Part shown: positions 46,786 to 54,528 of the stretch, piece by piece
How the letters are laid out: each line of letters starts with the position of its first letter
Position numbering within the stretch: position 1 is the first letter of the stretch
DNA from: Terriglobia bacterium
Lineage (GTDB): Bacteria > Acidobacteriota > Terriglobia > Terriglobales > SCQP01
Direction: 5' to 3'
DNA length: 61,810 nt
NCBI GenBank assembly: GCA_021323595.1
Contig: JAJPKR010000035.1
Span: forward strand, 1-61,810
Notes under the pieces: generated by a model
Database searches by the model: none
Told to the model about the DNA's origin: nothing
Seen by the model: the letters and a program-made list of their open reading frames with translations, nothing else
Program-made: the position numbers and the translations under genes

Positions 46786-47790
46786 ATGAGCGACTTCGCA
46801 CGGCGCCAATTTCTCAAGATCGGCGGCGCTTCGGCAGCGGCGTTGGGCGCCGCCGGGGCCCTGCCCGCGGCCGCTCCCCGGCCCACGGAAGCGGCGGCGA
46901 TGCCCGCCGCAACCCCTTATCCCAAGCTTTCGATCGTCACGCGCTACGCGCCGGCCAAACTGCAATTCGCCGCGCGCGTCGGATACGAAGGCGTGGTGAT
47001 CGCCTCGGACGATTTTTTCGATCCCGACAAGCTGAGCGACTCGCAGATCGAGGGCATGCTGGCGACGGCGCGCGAGGCCGGCATCCGGATCATCAGCATC
47101 GAGTGCATGTGGGGCTACAACCACATCGATCCCGACCCGGGGCGGCGCGCGGCGGCGCAGGCGAAGTTTATCCGCGCGCTGGAGCTCGGCCATCGCCTCG
47201 GCTGCAAGTTCGTCGGCACGTTCAGCGGCGGCATGCCGGGCGCCACGATCGAGCGGCAAGCCGCGGAACTGGCGGCGGCGTTCAACGAAAAATATCTCCC
47301 GGTTTGTGAACGCCTGGATATGACGATGGGCTGGGAGAATTATCCGACTGCGACCAATTTCGCCACGTCGCCGGGGGCCATGAAGGTGGTGTTCGCGCAA
47401 ACGCCGAGTCCACGGCTGGGGCTGGAGTTCGATCCCTCGCATCTGGTGCGCCTCTATGTGGATCCGGTGCGCGCGGCCTGGGAGCTGCGCGATCACATCC
47501 TGGCCGTACACGCCAAAGACACGGAAATCACCAAGCCGGTGCTGCAAGAAGTCGGGATCCATGGACAGGGCTGGTGGCGCTATCGGATCCCCGGACAAGG
47601 GCTGGTGGACTGGCCGGCATTGCTCACCGTGCTGCTGCAGGTCAAGTTCGCGGGCGGCATCGCCGTCGAGCACGAAGACGCGTTTTGGGGCGGCGAGGAC
47701 ACCGGCGAGGCCTTCAGCGCCGAGCGGCAGGACGGCTTTCTGCTCGCGCACCGGTTCTTGAGCATGTACTTGCCGGGACGGCTGGCCTGA
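46786..47790 (+). CDS. Tat-exported sugar phosphate isomerase/epimerase-like TIM barrel
   Basis: The 334-residue protein starts with a twin-arginine signal (ARRQFLKIGGASAAALGAAGALPAAA), so it is exported folded. The mature part is an AP endonuclease family 2-like TIM barrel with the metal residues expected from this family: Glu in MGWENYPT, Asp-His in LEFDPSHLVRLY, His in ILAVHAKDTE, and a terminal Glu in IAVEHEDAFW. Related proteins are xylose-isomerase-like epimerases or 3-keto-glycoside-acting enzymes in the periplasm. Substrate unknown. Confidence 0.87.
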   Translation: MSDFARRQFLKIGGASAAALGAAGALPAAAPRPTEAAAMPAATPYPKLSIVTRYAPAKLQFAARVGYEGVVIASDDFFDPDKLSDSQIEGMLATAREAGIRIISIECMWGYNHIDPDPGRRAAAQAKFIRALELGHRLGCKFVGTFSGGMPGATIERQAAELAAAFNEKYLPVCERLDMTMGWENYPTATNFATSPGAMKVVFAQTPSPRLGLEFDPSHLVRLYVDPVRAAWELRDHILAVHAKDTEITKPVLQEVGIHGQGWWRYRIPGQGLVDWPALLTVLLQVKFAGGIAVEHEDAFWGGEDTGEAFSAERQDGFLLAHRFLSMYLPGRLA

Positions 47791-48022
47791 ATTCGGAAAC
47801 ATCTCCTGGCCGGAAGACCAGGTCAACACCCAGGTTTCAGAGTCACTTGACATATTGGATGTAGATGACTGCAGCTCCATGTCTTAGGCGACACGTTCGA
47901 GAGAACACCGGCGCTTTGCAGTGTTGAGCTTCCCGACGGGGGGAGCCCAAGTGCGGGCCCCCGAAAGGAGGGAATCGGCGGGCGCGATTCCCTCCTCGCC
48001 TGCCGCCGCAGCGGAGCGCAAC
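47791..48022. other. Intergenic region with strong inverted repeats
   Basis: No gene is seen. Two hairpin-forming sequences sit side by side: a G/C stem with one bulge (GGGGGAGCCC with GGGCCCCC, about 47939-47962) and a perfect 11-bp stem at 47967-47995. Confidence 0.5.
47967..47995. terminator. Perfect 11-bp stem-loop (possible bidirectional terminator)
   Basis: GGAGGGAATCG (47967-47977) and CGATTCCCTCC (47985-47995) enclose a 7-nt loop. It lies between the convergent TIM-barrel gene and the small lipoprotein gene, the usual place for a shared terminator. No T-run follows on either strand. Confidence 0.5.
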
Positions 48023-48526
48023 CTAATTTAAGTTGTCAAACAGCGGCGGGCGGCGCCTCGGCGCGACCCGCGAGAGGCTACCCCTGGGGGGCCACGTAAG
48101 TAGGATTCGGAACGGACCAGCGTGGTTGGCCTGTGTCGCGAGAATGCGGGATTCCAAGTAGCAGTCTTCGGGCGCCCCCGGTGCCTGGCCGCAGACAAGC
48201 TTCTTGGATCGCGCCCAGATGATTAGGCCCGTGACCGCGGATGCCGTACTCGCCAGGATGATTGTCTTTGCGAGCGAGACGCGGTGCGCGGGCGGATGCC
48301 TCTCGGGCCGCGCACATGAGGCGCGCTCCGATTGCACGGTGACGGGCGCGCAGGGCGCCGCAGGGGGTGGCGCGCCAGGGACGAGAAGCGGGCCCAGGCA
48401 ACGGGGCGGACTCGAGGCAGCCGCGAGCGCCGCCTTTGGCGCTGGCGGCGACGTGCCGGGCCGCGTGGCCCCGGATGCGCAGGCCACCAGCAGCATCGCG
48501 ATAAGCAAGGTGAGCGTGGCCCTTAT
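48023..48526 (-). CDS. Small lipoprotein, apparent AUA start
   Basis: From the ATA at 48526 the frame encodes 167 residues opening RATLTLLIAMLLVACASG, a good lipoprotein signal with lipobox LVAC. A perfect GGAGGT lies 5 nt before this ATA, and the ATA overlaps the upstream stop codon as ATAA, analogous to the ATGA overlap. TTG 48508 is the nearest standard start but would drop the positive N-region. A later hydrophobic stretch (IILASTASAVTGLIIW) follows a Pro/Ala-rich linker. The C-terminal 40 residues are encoded by an interspersed 48-bp repeat and its flank, so the true end may have been replaced. No family recognised. Confidence 0.55.
   Translation of the reverse strand: MRATLTLLIAMLLVACASGATRPGTSPPAPKAALAAASSPPRCLGPLLVPGAPPPAAPCAPVTVQSERASCARPERHPPAHRVSLAKTIILASTASAVTGLIIWARSKKLVCGQAPGAPEDCYLESRILATQANHAGPFRILLTWPPRGSLSRVAPRRRPPLFDNLN
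48101..48148 (+). repeat. 48-bp interspersed repeat, copy 1
   Basis: This copy matches 49018-49065 at 44 of 48 positions in the same orientation. It contains a short dyad ACCA-GCG-TGGT. It lies within the 3' part of the small lipoprotein frame. Confidence 0.85.
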
Positions 48527-48720
48527 CTGTCACCTCCGCTTCTCAACGCCAGTGCACCTCCGGGAGGGAGGCCGGCGGCGAAGATCGGCGCCGATCGCGC
48601 CGCGCTCAGGGAGCTGGCGTTGAACAGCGCGCTCACGCCGCTGCAGCAGTCGCCCAGCATCAGGGTTCCGTTTCGCCCAGGCATCGAGAGAGAGAGGGAG
48701 AGCAAACACCGGCGTTCCAT
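48523..48720 (-). CDS. Small 65-residue protein upstream of the lipoprotein
   Basis: The frame begins MERRCLLSLSLSMPGRNG, contains a CC pair, and ends ALALRSGGDR. GGAGGA lies 5 nt before the ATG, and the stop overlaps the next gene's start. These signals support translation although the sequence matches nothing I know. It may be a leader peptide that couples translation to the lipoprotein gene or a small secreted peptide. Confidence 0.45.
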   Translation of the reverse strand: MERRCLLSLSLSMPGRNGTLMLGDCCSGVSALFNASSLSAARSAPIFAAGLPPGGALALRSGGDR

Positions 48721-48864
48721 CTTGTCCTCCGACCCACTGGCAAGCACACTACAGTGCACGGATCGGCGCAAGTGCCAAGAAAGCCACTGTCTGATTAGAG
48801 GCAGTTTGAGGGGCAATGTAAGATGGCGGCGGGGCGATAAGCTTCGCAGGGCTTCGTTCTCCCA

Positions 48865-48892
48865 CCCCAAGGCGCGCCGCTGCGCCTTGGGG
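48865..48892. other. Perfect 11-bp stem-loop
   Basis: CCCCAAGGCGC (48865-48875) and GCGCCTTGGGG (48882-48892) enclose a 6-nt loop. No T-run follows, so it is not a classical terminator; it could be a REP-like unit or part of a structured RNA. Confidence 0.6.
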
Positions 48893-49017
48893 TCCGCGGG
48901 TTCGCCCCGCTCCGGCGTGGTTAGCTGGCAGGGACCCGGCCTGCGGAGTTTCGTGGGCCTCCCCATCGATCTCGGCTGGCTGGATTTTCAGTGGTGGACT
49001 CGGGGGCTGCCGCCATA

Positions 49018-49065
49018 GGATTCGGATTGGACCAGCGTGGTTGGCCGGTGTCGCGGGAATGCGGG
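49018..49065 (+). repeat. 48-bp interspersed repeat, copy 2
   Basis: Same orientation as the copy at 48101-48148, about 0.9 kb away, with 4 mismatches. The flanks do not align beyond a few bases, so the unit is short. Confidence 0.85.
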
Positions 49066-49364
49066 GCCGAGGCGGAAGCGCCCTTTGGATGGGCGTAGCG
49101 TCTCGCGGCCGGAAGGATTGCAGGGCGGGGGCGGCTCGGGGATCGGGTCGGGCTCGCGGATCGGGGCGGCGATCCGATGGGGGCGCCGAGCGCTGGCAGG
49201 AGCCGACGGCGGCCGGGGGCGGAGGCCGAGGGACGGGGGGCGGACGCCGGAGGACGGACCCCGGACGGCACTCGGATGAGGCCGGACAACGCAAGGCCGG
49301 AAGGCGATGCTGGATCCGGCGGCTTTCTGGTATGCTGGCGGCCTGAATCGCGGAGCTGCCCCCG

Positions 49365-50696
49365 ATGGCCAATTCCCTGCCCGGCTACCTGCAAGCCTCA
49401 GTTCCTAACCCGGCCGCCAATCGCCGCCCTTGGTACAAGAACACGGCGCCGGCTTACGCCGGCATTTTTCTTTGGGTGGTGTTCTACATCAACATCGCCG
49501 TGGGCACGCTGAGCCAGGCGAGTCTCGGCATCTGCTTCCTGGGCCTGCTGGTCGCGGGTCTTTTGTGTTTCGCGCTCTACTACTATGCGCCGGCGATGCT
49601 GGGGATGAAGACGGGCCAGCCGCTGTACGTCGTGGGCGCCTCGACGTTCGGGGCGCGCGGCGGCTATCTCATGCCCGGCTTGCTGATGGGGGTGCTGCAG
49701 ATCGGCTGGTTCGCGGTGGCGACGTATTTCGCGGCGCAGTACATCGGCGAAGGGCTGCACAGCTCGTCGCGGCTGCTATTCACGATCGTGGCCATCGTTT
49801 GGGGCTACGTGCTGGCTTGGGTCGCGATCAAGGGCATCGGCCATGTGGCCAAGGTGGCGCAGGTGCTGAACTGGGTGCCGCTGGCGATGATCTTGATCGT
49901 GTTTTTCGCGACGCGGAAAGGCATTGCCCACTACCATCCGCCGACGCAGCACTCAGGCGAGGCCTTCGCGCTGATGCTGGAGATCGTGATCGGCTTTTTC
50001 GCCACCGCCGGGGCGGCGGGGGCGGACTTCGGCATCAACAGCCGGGACCGGCGCGACGTGGCGTGGGGCGGGCTGATCGGCATCGTGCTGGCGATCGTGG
50101 TGGCCGGCGGCTTGCCGCTGCTGAGCATCGCGGGCGCGTATGGCAGCGGCGCGGTGACGACGTTCGATTACACGGCGACGATCCAGAGCGTGGGCGCGCT
50201 TTCGGGAGTGATTTTCTTCTTGTTCGCGGCCGCCTCGCTGGTGCCGACGAGCTTTTGCGCCTTTATCGCCGCCAACAGCTTCGGCACGATGCTGCCCAAG
50301 GTGCCGAAGGCGCTGTCGACTTTGATCGGCGTAACGGTGGGCGTGCTGCTGGCGATCACGGGGGTGGTGGCGAACTTGATCGCGTTTTTCGTGATCATCG
50401 GCGCTTCGTTCGGCCCGATTTGCGGGGCGATGGCGGCGGATTATCTGCTGGCGGGGAGAACCTGGTCGGGGCCGCGCGCGGGCATCAACTGGGCGGGCTA
50501 CGCCGCCTGGGCGCTCGGCTTTCTCGTCGGCATCGCCCAGCACCTGCCCGGGGTTCCGGCGGCGTGGAAGCAAGCCGACCATCCGGCGGTGCTTTTTTCC
50601 TTTATCGTCGGCTTCGTGGTTTATTGGATTCTGGCCAAGGCGGGCGCGCGGCCGGCGGTGCTGCCGCAAGAGTCGCTGCGCTCGGTTCCGGCGTAA
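49365..50696 (+). CDS. NCS1-type (purine-cytosine) permease-like transporter
   Basis: The 443-residue protein has about 12 membrane helices with the CodB/NCS1 layout (SQASLGICFLGLLVAGLLCF, QPLYVVGASTFGARGGYLMPG, TAGAAGADFGINSRDRRDVAWGG). The last segment is the most diagnostic, resembling the substrate- and sodium-site region of NCS1 carriers. It starts with a short leader including GGAG (49351-49354). The neighbours (ThDP enzyme, LarA-like) do not reveal the substrate, which could be a nucleobase or a related ring compound. Confidence 0.78.
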   Translation: MANSLPGYLQASVPNPAANRRPWYKNTAPAYAGIFLWVVFYINIAVGTLSQASLGICFLGLLVAGLLCFALYYYAPAMLGMKTGQPLYVVGASTFGARGGYLMPGLLMGVLQIGWFAVATYFAAQYIGEGLHSSSRLLFTIVAIVWGYVLAWVAIKGIGHVAKVAQVLNWVPLAMILIVFFATRKGIAHYHPPTQHSGEAFALMLEIVIGFFATAGAAGADFGINSRDRRDVAWGGLIGIVLAIVVAGGLPLLSIAGAYGSGAVTTFDYTATIQSVGALSGVIFFLFAAASLVPTSFCAFIAANSFGTMLPKVPKALSTLIGVTVGVLLAITGVVANLIAFFVIIGASFGPICGAMAADYLLAGRTWSGPRAGINWAGYAAWALGFLVGIAQHLPGVPAAWKQADHPAVLFSFIVGFVVYWILAKAGARPAVLPQESLRSVPA

Positions 50697-50789
50697 CCCC
50701 ACAGGCGCGATCGGCCCGGCCCGCCGCGCAGCCGGCATCGCCGCGGACCGGCGGGCAACCCGCATGCCCGGCGGATCCTCCGTTGGCAT

Positions 50790-52583
50790 ATGGCTGCCCT
50801 TCCCGCCTTCTTTCGCGGCCGCCCCGCGCGCACCATCTCCGACGTGATCGTAGACACGCTGCTCGATTGGGGCGTGGACACGATCTTCGGGCTGCCCGGC
50901 GACGGCATCAACGGCGTCTTCGAGGCGCTGCGCAAGCGGCAGAATGAAATCCGCTTCATTCAGACGCGGCACGAGGAAGCGGCCGCGTTCATGGCCACGG
51001 CGCACGCGAAATACACGGGCCGTTTGGGCGTGTGCATCGCGACGTCGGGTCCCGGCGCCATTCATCTGCTCAACGGGCTCTACGACGCCAAGCTCGACCA
51101 GGCGCCGGTGCTGGCGATCACCGGCCAGACCTACAGCGATCTGAAGGGCTCGTCCTACCAGCAAGAGGTGAACCTGCTGCAGCTCTTCAGCGACGTGGCG
51201 GGCTACAACGAAGGGATTTGGAACGCCGGGCAGGCGGAGATGGTGACGGACCTCGCCTGCCGCCACGCGGTGTCGCGCTCGAACGTCTCGCACATCAGCA
51301 TTCCCGTGGACGTGCAGGACTTCCCGCCGACGGAGAAGCCCTCGCACATGAAGCCGGCGCGGACGCACACCTCGGCGGCGCGCGCGCACTGGGTGAGCGT
51401 GCCCTGCGAGGCCGATCTGCGGCGGGCGGCGGAGGCGCTCGACCGCGGCAAGCGGCCGGTGATTTTGGCCGGCGCCGGCGCGCTGCACGCGCGGCAAGAG
51501 CTGATCGAGCTGGGCGAGCGGCTGGGCGCCCCGATCGTGAAGGCGCTGCTGGGCAAGGCGGCGATTCCCGACGATCATCCGCTGAACGCCGGCGGGCTGG
51601 GGCTGATCGGCACCGCCGCCGCCGAGGAGGCGATGGAGGAGTGCGACACGCTGCTGATGATCGGGACGTCGTTTCCGTACATGAACTGGCTGCCGGAGAA
51701 GAAGAAAGACGTGGTGGGGATTCAGATCGAGTTGCGGCCGGAGCGGCTGGGCATGCGCTATCCCATCGACGTGGCGCTGGCGGGCGACTCGGCGGCCACG
51801 CTGCGGCTGCTGCTGCCGATGATCAAGCGCCATTCCGATCGCGGCTTTCTCAAGAAGACGCAAAAGCGGATGCGGGAGTGGAACGAACTGATGCGGGTGC
51901 GGGGCACCGACGCCCGGCGCCCGATGCGGCCGGAGGTGGTCGCCCGCACGCTGAGCGAGCTGGCGCCGCGCGACGCCGTCGTGGCGTGCGATTGCGGCAC
52001 GGTGACCACCTGGCTGGCGCGGCAGTTCATGATTCGCGGCGAACAGAAATGGGGCATGTGCGGCACGCTGGCGACGATGGCGCCGGGGTTGCCCTACGGG
52101 ATCTCCGCGGCGGTGGCGTTTCCCAAGCGGCGCGCGATCGCCTTCGTCGGCGACGGCGCCTTCACCATGCTGATGGGCGAGTTCGCCACGGCGGTGAAAT
52201 ACGAGCTGCCGCTCACGGTGGTGCTGATCAAGAACAACACGCTGGGCCAGATCAAATGGGAGCAGATGGTGTTTCTCGGCAATCCGGAATACCAATGCGA
52301 ACTGCACCCCATCGATTTCGCCGCGTATGCGCGCGCCTGCGGCGGCGCGGGCTATACGGTGGAAGATCCGGGGCAGATTCGCGCGGTGCTGCAACAGGCG
52401 CTGCGCAGCCCCAAGCCGGCGCTGGTCGAGTGCATCACCGATCCTTACGAGCCGCCGATGCCGGCGCGGGCGACGCCGCGGCAGATGCTGCACCTGGCGG
52501 AGTCGCTGGCGCGCGGCGAACCCAACCGCGGGCGGATTGCGCTCACCATCTTCCGCGACAAGGTCAAGGACCTGGAGGCCTGA
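50790..52583 (+). CDS. Thiamine diphosphate-dependent enzyme (pyruvate oxidase/acetolactate synthase family)
   Basis: The 597-residue protein has the three-domain layout of PoxB and IlvB. The pyrimidine-binding domain holds the activating Glu in IQTRHEEAAAFMATAHA; the middle FAD/NAD-like domain spans about 200-340; the PP domain has GDGAFTMLMGEFATAVKY with KNNTLGQIKWEQ. The sequence near the N-terminus (IFGLPGDGINGVFEALRK) is closest to pyruvate oxidase-like proteins. The product cannot be fixed as acetate, acetyl phosphate or acetolactate. It starts 93 nt after the permease gene. Confidence 0.9.
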   Translation: MAALPAFFRGRPARTISDVIVDTLLDWGVDTIFGLPGDGINGVFEALRKRQNEIRFIQTRHEEAAAFMATAHAKYTGRLGVCIATSGPGAIHLLNGLYDAKLDQAPVLAITGQTYSDLKGSSYQQEVNLLQLFSDVAGYNEGIWNAGQAEMVTDLACRHAVSRSNVSHISIPVDVQDFPPTEKPSHMKPARTHTSAARAHWVSVPCEADLRRAAEALDRGKRPVILAGAGALHARQELIELGERLGAPIVKALLGKAAIPDDHPLNAGGLGLIGTAAAEEAMEECDTLLMIGTSFPYMNWLPEKKKDVVGIQIELRPERLGMRYPIDVALAGDSAATLRLLLPMIKRHSDRGFLKKTQKRMREWNELMRVRGTDARRPMRPEVVARTLSELAPRDAVVACDCGTVTTWLARQFMIRGEQKWGMCGTLATMAPGLPYGISAAVAFPKRRAIAFVGDGAFTMLMGEFATAVKYELPLTVVLIKNNTLGQIKWEQMVFLGNPEYQCELHPIDFAAYARACGGAGYTVEDPGQIRAVLQQALRSPKPALVECITDPYEPPMPARATPRQMLHLAESLARGEPNRGRIALTIFRDKVKDLEA

Positions 52584-52584
52584 T

Positions 52585-53889
52585 CTGAACGTCACGTTTC
52601 CCTACCCCGGAATCGGGCCCGTCGAGATTCCCGACGGCAACCTGATGGGCGTATTCGCGCCCCGCACGCCCGAGATCCGCGACGAAGCGGGATTGCTGCG
52701 GGAGGCCTTCGCCCAACCGATCGCGGCGGCGCGGCTGCGCGAAGCGGCGGCGGGCCGGCGGCGGGTCCTCCTGCTGGTGGATGACGCCACGCGGCACACG
52801 CCGACGGCGCGCTTGCTGCCCTACGTGGCGGAGGAATTGGCGGCGGCGGGCGTGGCGGACGCGCATATTGAGGTGCTGGTGGCGAAGGGCTCGCACCGGC
52901 CGATGACGGATGCCGAGCTCGAGCTGAAGCTGGGGGGATTCCGGAACCGCTGGCGCGTGCACCAGCACGACTATGAAGACGGCGAACAACTGCATGAATG
53001 GGGCCGCCTCGCCGACGGCTTCCCGGTGATCGCCAACCGCCTGCTGCTCGACGCGGATTTCGTCGTGGGCATCGGCCACATCGGCATTCATCGCATCAAG
53101 GGGTTTTCCGGCGGCGCCAAGATCATCTTTCCCGGCTGCGCCGGGCAGGCGGCGGCAGCGGAGAACCATTGGGCGGGGGCGCTGCGCTGGTCGGAGCAAT
53201 TGATGGGGGTCCGCGACAATCCTCTGCGCGCGCGCATCGACGAGGCGGCCGGGGTCGCCGGCCTGCGCTTTCTGGTCAACGTGGTCATGGCGGGCGACGC
53301 CATCGCCGGCTGCTTCACCGGCGATTTCGTCGCGGCGCACCGCGCCGGCTGCGAGCTGGCGCGGCGGATCTACGGCGTGCGGCTGCCGCGGCGCGCCGAC
53401 GTCGTCATCGTCGAGTCGCGGCCGGCGGACCGCGATTTTTGGCAGTCAGCGAAGGGCATCTATTCCGGCACCATGGCGGTGCGGCGCAGCGGCTCGCTGA
53501 TTCTCGTCACCTCGTCGCCGGAGGGGGTGGCGCGCAATCATCCGGTCCTGCTCGAGCTCGGCTACATGCCCTACGCGCAGATCAAGCGCCTGGTGGATGG
53601 GCGGCAGATTCGCGACGTGATGGGAGCGGCGGTGATGGCGTACACGGCGCAGGTCATCGACCACGCCGACTGCATTCTCGTCTCGAGCGGGATCAGCGCC
53701 GCGGAGGCGCGGCAACTCGGCTTTCGCCCCGCGCAAACGGTGCAGGACGCGCTGGAGATGGCGCTGTTGCGCCAAGGCCCCGACGCGGCGATCGCGGTGC
53801 TGCGCGAGGGGGGCGCGATCTTGCCGATCGTGGGCGAGGAAGCGGCGGGCGAGCCGCGCGCCGAGGAGGCCGAACCGCGCGCGGCCTGA
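52585..53889 (+). CDS. LarA-like nickel-pincer racemase/epimerase, apparent CUG start
   Basis: The 434-residue protein is a LarA (DUF2088) homologue: VLLLVDDATRHTPTARLLP is the cofactor-binding loop, and HIGIHRIKGFSGGAKIIFPGC holds the catalytic His and Lys pattern. LarA enzymes racemise or epimerise 2-hydroxyacids using a nickel pincer made by LarB, LarC and LarE, none of which is in the window. No ATG, GTG or TTG exists between the family's N-terminal region and the overlapping ThDP gene. CTG 52585 sits 6 nt after a GGAGG and I take it as start; ATG 52645 would cut off 20 conserved residues. Confidence 0.82.
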   Translation: MNVTFPYPGIGPVEIPDGNLMGVFAPRTPEIRDEAGLLREAFAQPIAAARLREAAAGRRRVLLLVDDATRHTPTARLLPYVAEELAAAGVADAHIEVLVAKGSHRPMTDAELELKLGGFRNRWRVHQHDYEDGEQLHEWGRLADGFPVIANRLLLDADFVVGIGHIGIHRIKGFSGGAKIIFPGCAGQAAAAENHWAGALRWSEQLMGVRDNPLRARIDEAAGVAGLRFLVNVVMAGDAIAGCFTGDFVAAHRAGCELARRIYGVRLPRRADVVIVESRPADRDFWQSAKGIYSGTMAVRRSGSLILVTSSPEGVARNHPVLLELGYMPYAQIKRLVDGRQIRDVMGAAVMAYTAQVIDHADCILVSSGISAAEARQLGFRPAQTVQDALEMALLRQGPDAAIAVLREGGAILPIVGEEAAGEPRAEEAEPRAA

Positions 53890-54087
53890 GGGCGGGCGCG
53901 CGGTTCTCGACCCCACCGGGCAGGCGAAGTCGATCGCCGGGGCGGCGCCGGCGGGCAAGGCAGGGATCAGGACGTCCCGGGGATCGCCGCGCGAGAAAGC
54001 AATGATACAAAGCCGGGCGGCGGTTGCGCCGGCGGGACGGACGAGCCGACGCGCGGGCTCGGGCTTGTGGAAGCCGCGGCGAGCTTG

Positions 54088-54093
54088 TAGGCT
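54088..54093 (+). promoter_or_regulatory. TAGGCT -10-like hexamer before the blaI-like gene
   Basis: Ends 7 nt before ATG 54101. The gap is GTGAGGG, so a Shine-Dalgarno reading is also possible. Confidence 0.3.
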
Positions 54094-54100
54094 GTGAGGG

Positions 54101-54370
54101 ATGTTCGGCCTCGGTGGATCCAAGCGGCCGCGGGCACTCGGCGCACTCGAAGCGCAGGTGATGGAGGTGCTGTGGGCGCAAGGCGAGGCGAACGTGCGCG
54201 AAGTCGCGCAGCGGCTAGCGCGGCCGCTGGCGTACACGACGGTCATGACCACGCTCGACCGGCTGTACAAGAAGGGCTTGCTCGAGCGGCACAAGCGGGA
54301 TCGCGCCTTCCAGTACTTGCCGCGGATGAGCCGGGAGGCGTGGGAGCGCGCGCAGAGGCGAGCGAGCTGA
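54101..54370 (+). CDS. BlaI/MecI/CopY repressor, N-terminal DNA-binding half
   Basis: The 89-residue product is the winged helix of BlaI: LGALEAQVMEVLWAQGEANVREVAQRL, then AYTTVMTTLDRLYKKGLLERHKRDRAFQYLP. It stops at 54370 where BlaI proteins normally continue with a 40-50 residue dimerisation domain. That domain is encoded directly afterwards in another frame, starting with an ATG that overlaps this stop (TGATG). Either the gene is split in two coupled parts or a one-base indel broke it. Confidence 0.82.
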   Translation: MFGLGGSKRPRALGALEAQVMEVLWAQGEANVREVAQRLARPLAYTTVMTTLDRLYKKGLLERHKRDRAFQYLPRMSREAWERAQRRAS

Positions 54371-54528
54371 TGAGGGCGCTGCTGTCGCGGGGCGGATCGG
54401 GGCGGGCGTTGTTGTTCTCGAGTTTTCTCGAAGCGGCCGAGCCGCTTGACGAGCGGCAATTGGCGGCGCTGGAGCGGGAGATCCGGCGGCGGCGGCAGCA
54501 GTTGAGCCAAGGAGACGGCCGGCGATGA
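54370..54528 (+). CDS. BlaI C-terminal dimerisation half, separate frame
   Basis: The 52-residue frame reads MRALLSRGGSGRALLFSSFL then EAAEPLDERQLAALEREIRRRRQQL, matching the BlaI helix pair that forms the dimer. It starts inside the stop of the N-terminal half and ends in an ATGA overlap with the M56 peptidase gene, so the whole blaI-blaR unit stays translationally coupled despite the break. Confidence 0.65.
   Translation: MRALLSRGGSGRALLFSSFLEAAEPLDERQLAALEREIRRRRQQLSQGDGRR

Larger units (their letters stand above)
48721..49364. other. Repeat-rich, purine-biased intergenic region
   Basis: These 644 bases hold no convincing gene. They contain an 11-bp perfect stem-loop at 48865-48892, the second copy of the 48-bp repeat and, from about 49070 to 49300, a strongly G-rich plus strand. 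Open frames here are arginine/proline or glycine-rich artefacts of that bias. A TATGCT at 49332-49337 may be the -10 of the permease gene. Confidence 0.5.

Noticed and set aside
48749-49372. 207-residue minus-strand frame in the intergenic region
   Set aside because: Its composition follows the C-rich strand (Pro, Arg, Ala), it contains the 48-bp repeat, and it has no ribosome binding site or recognisable domain.
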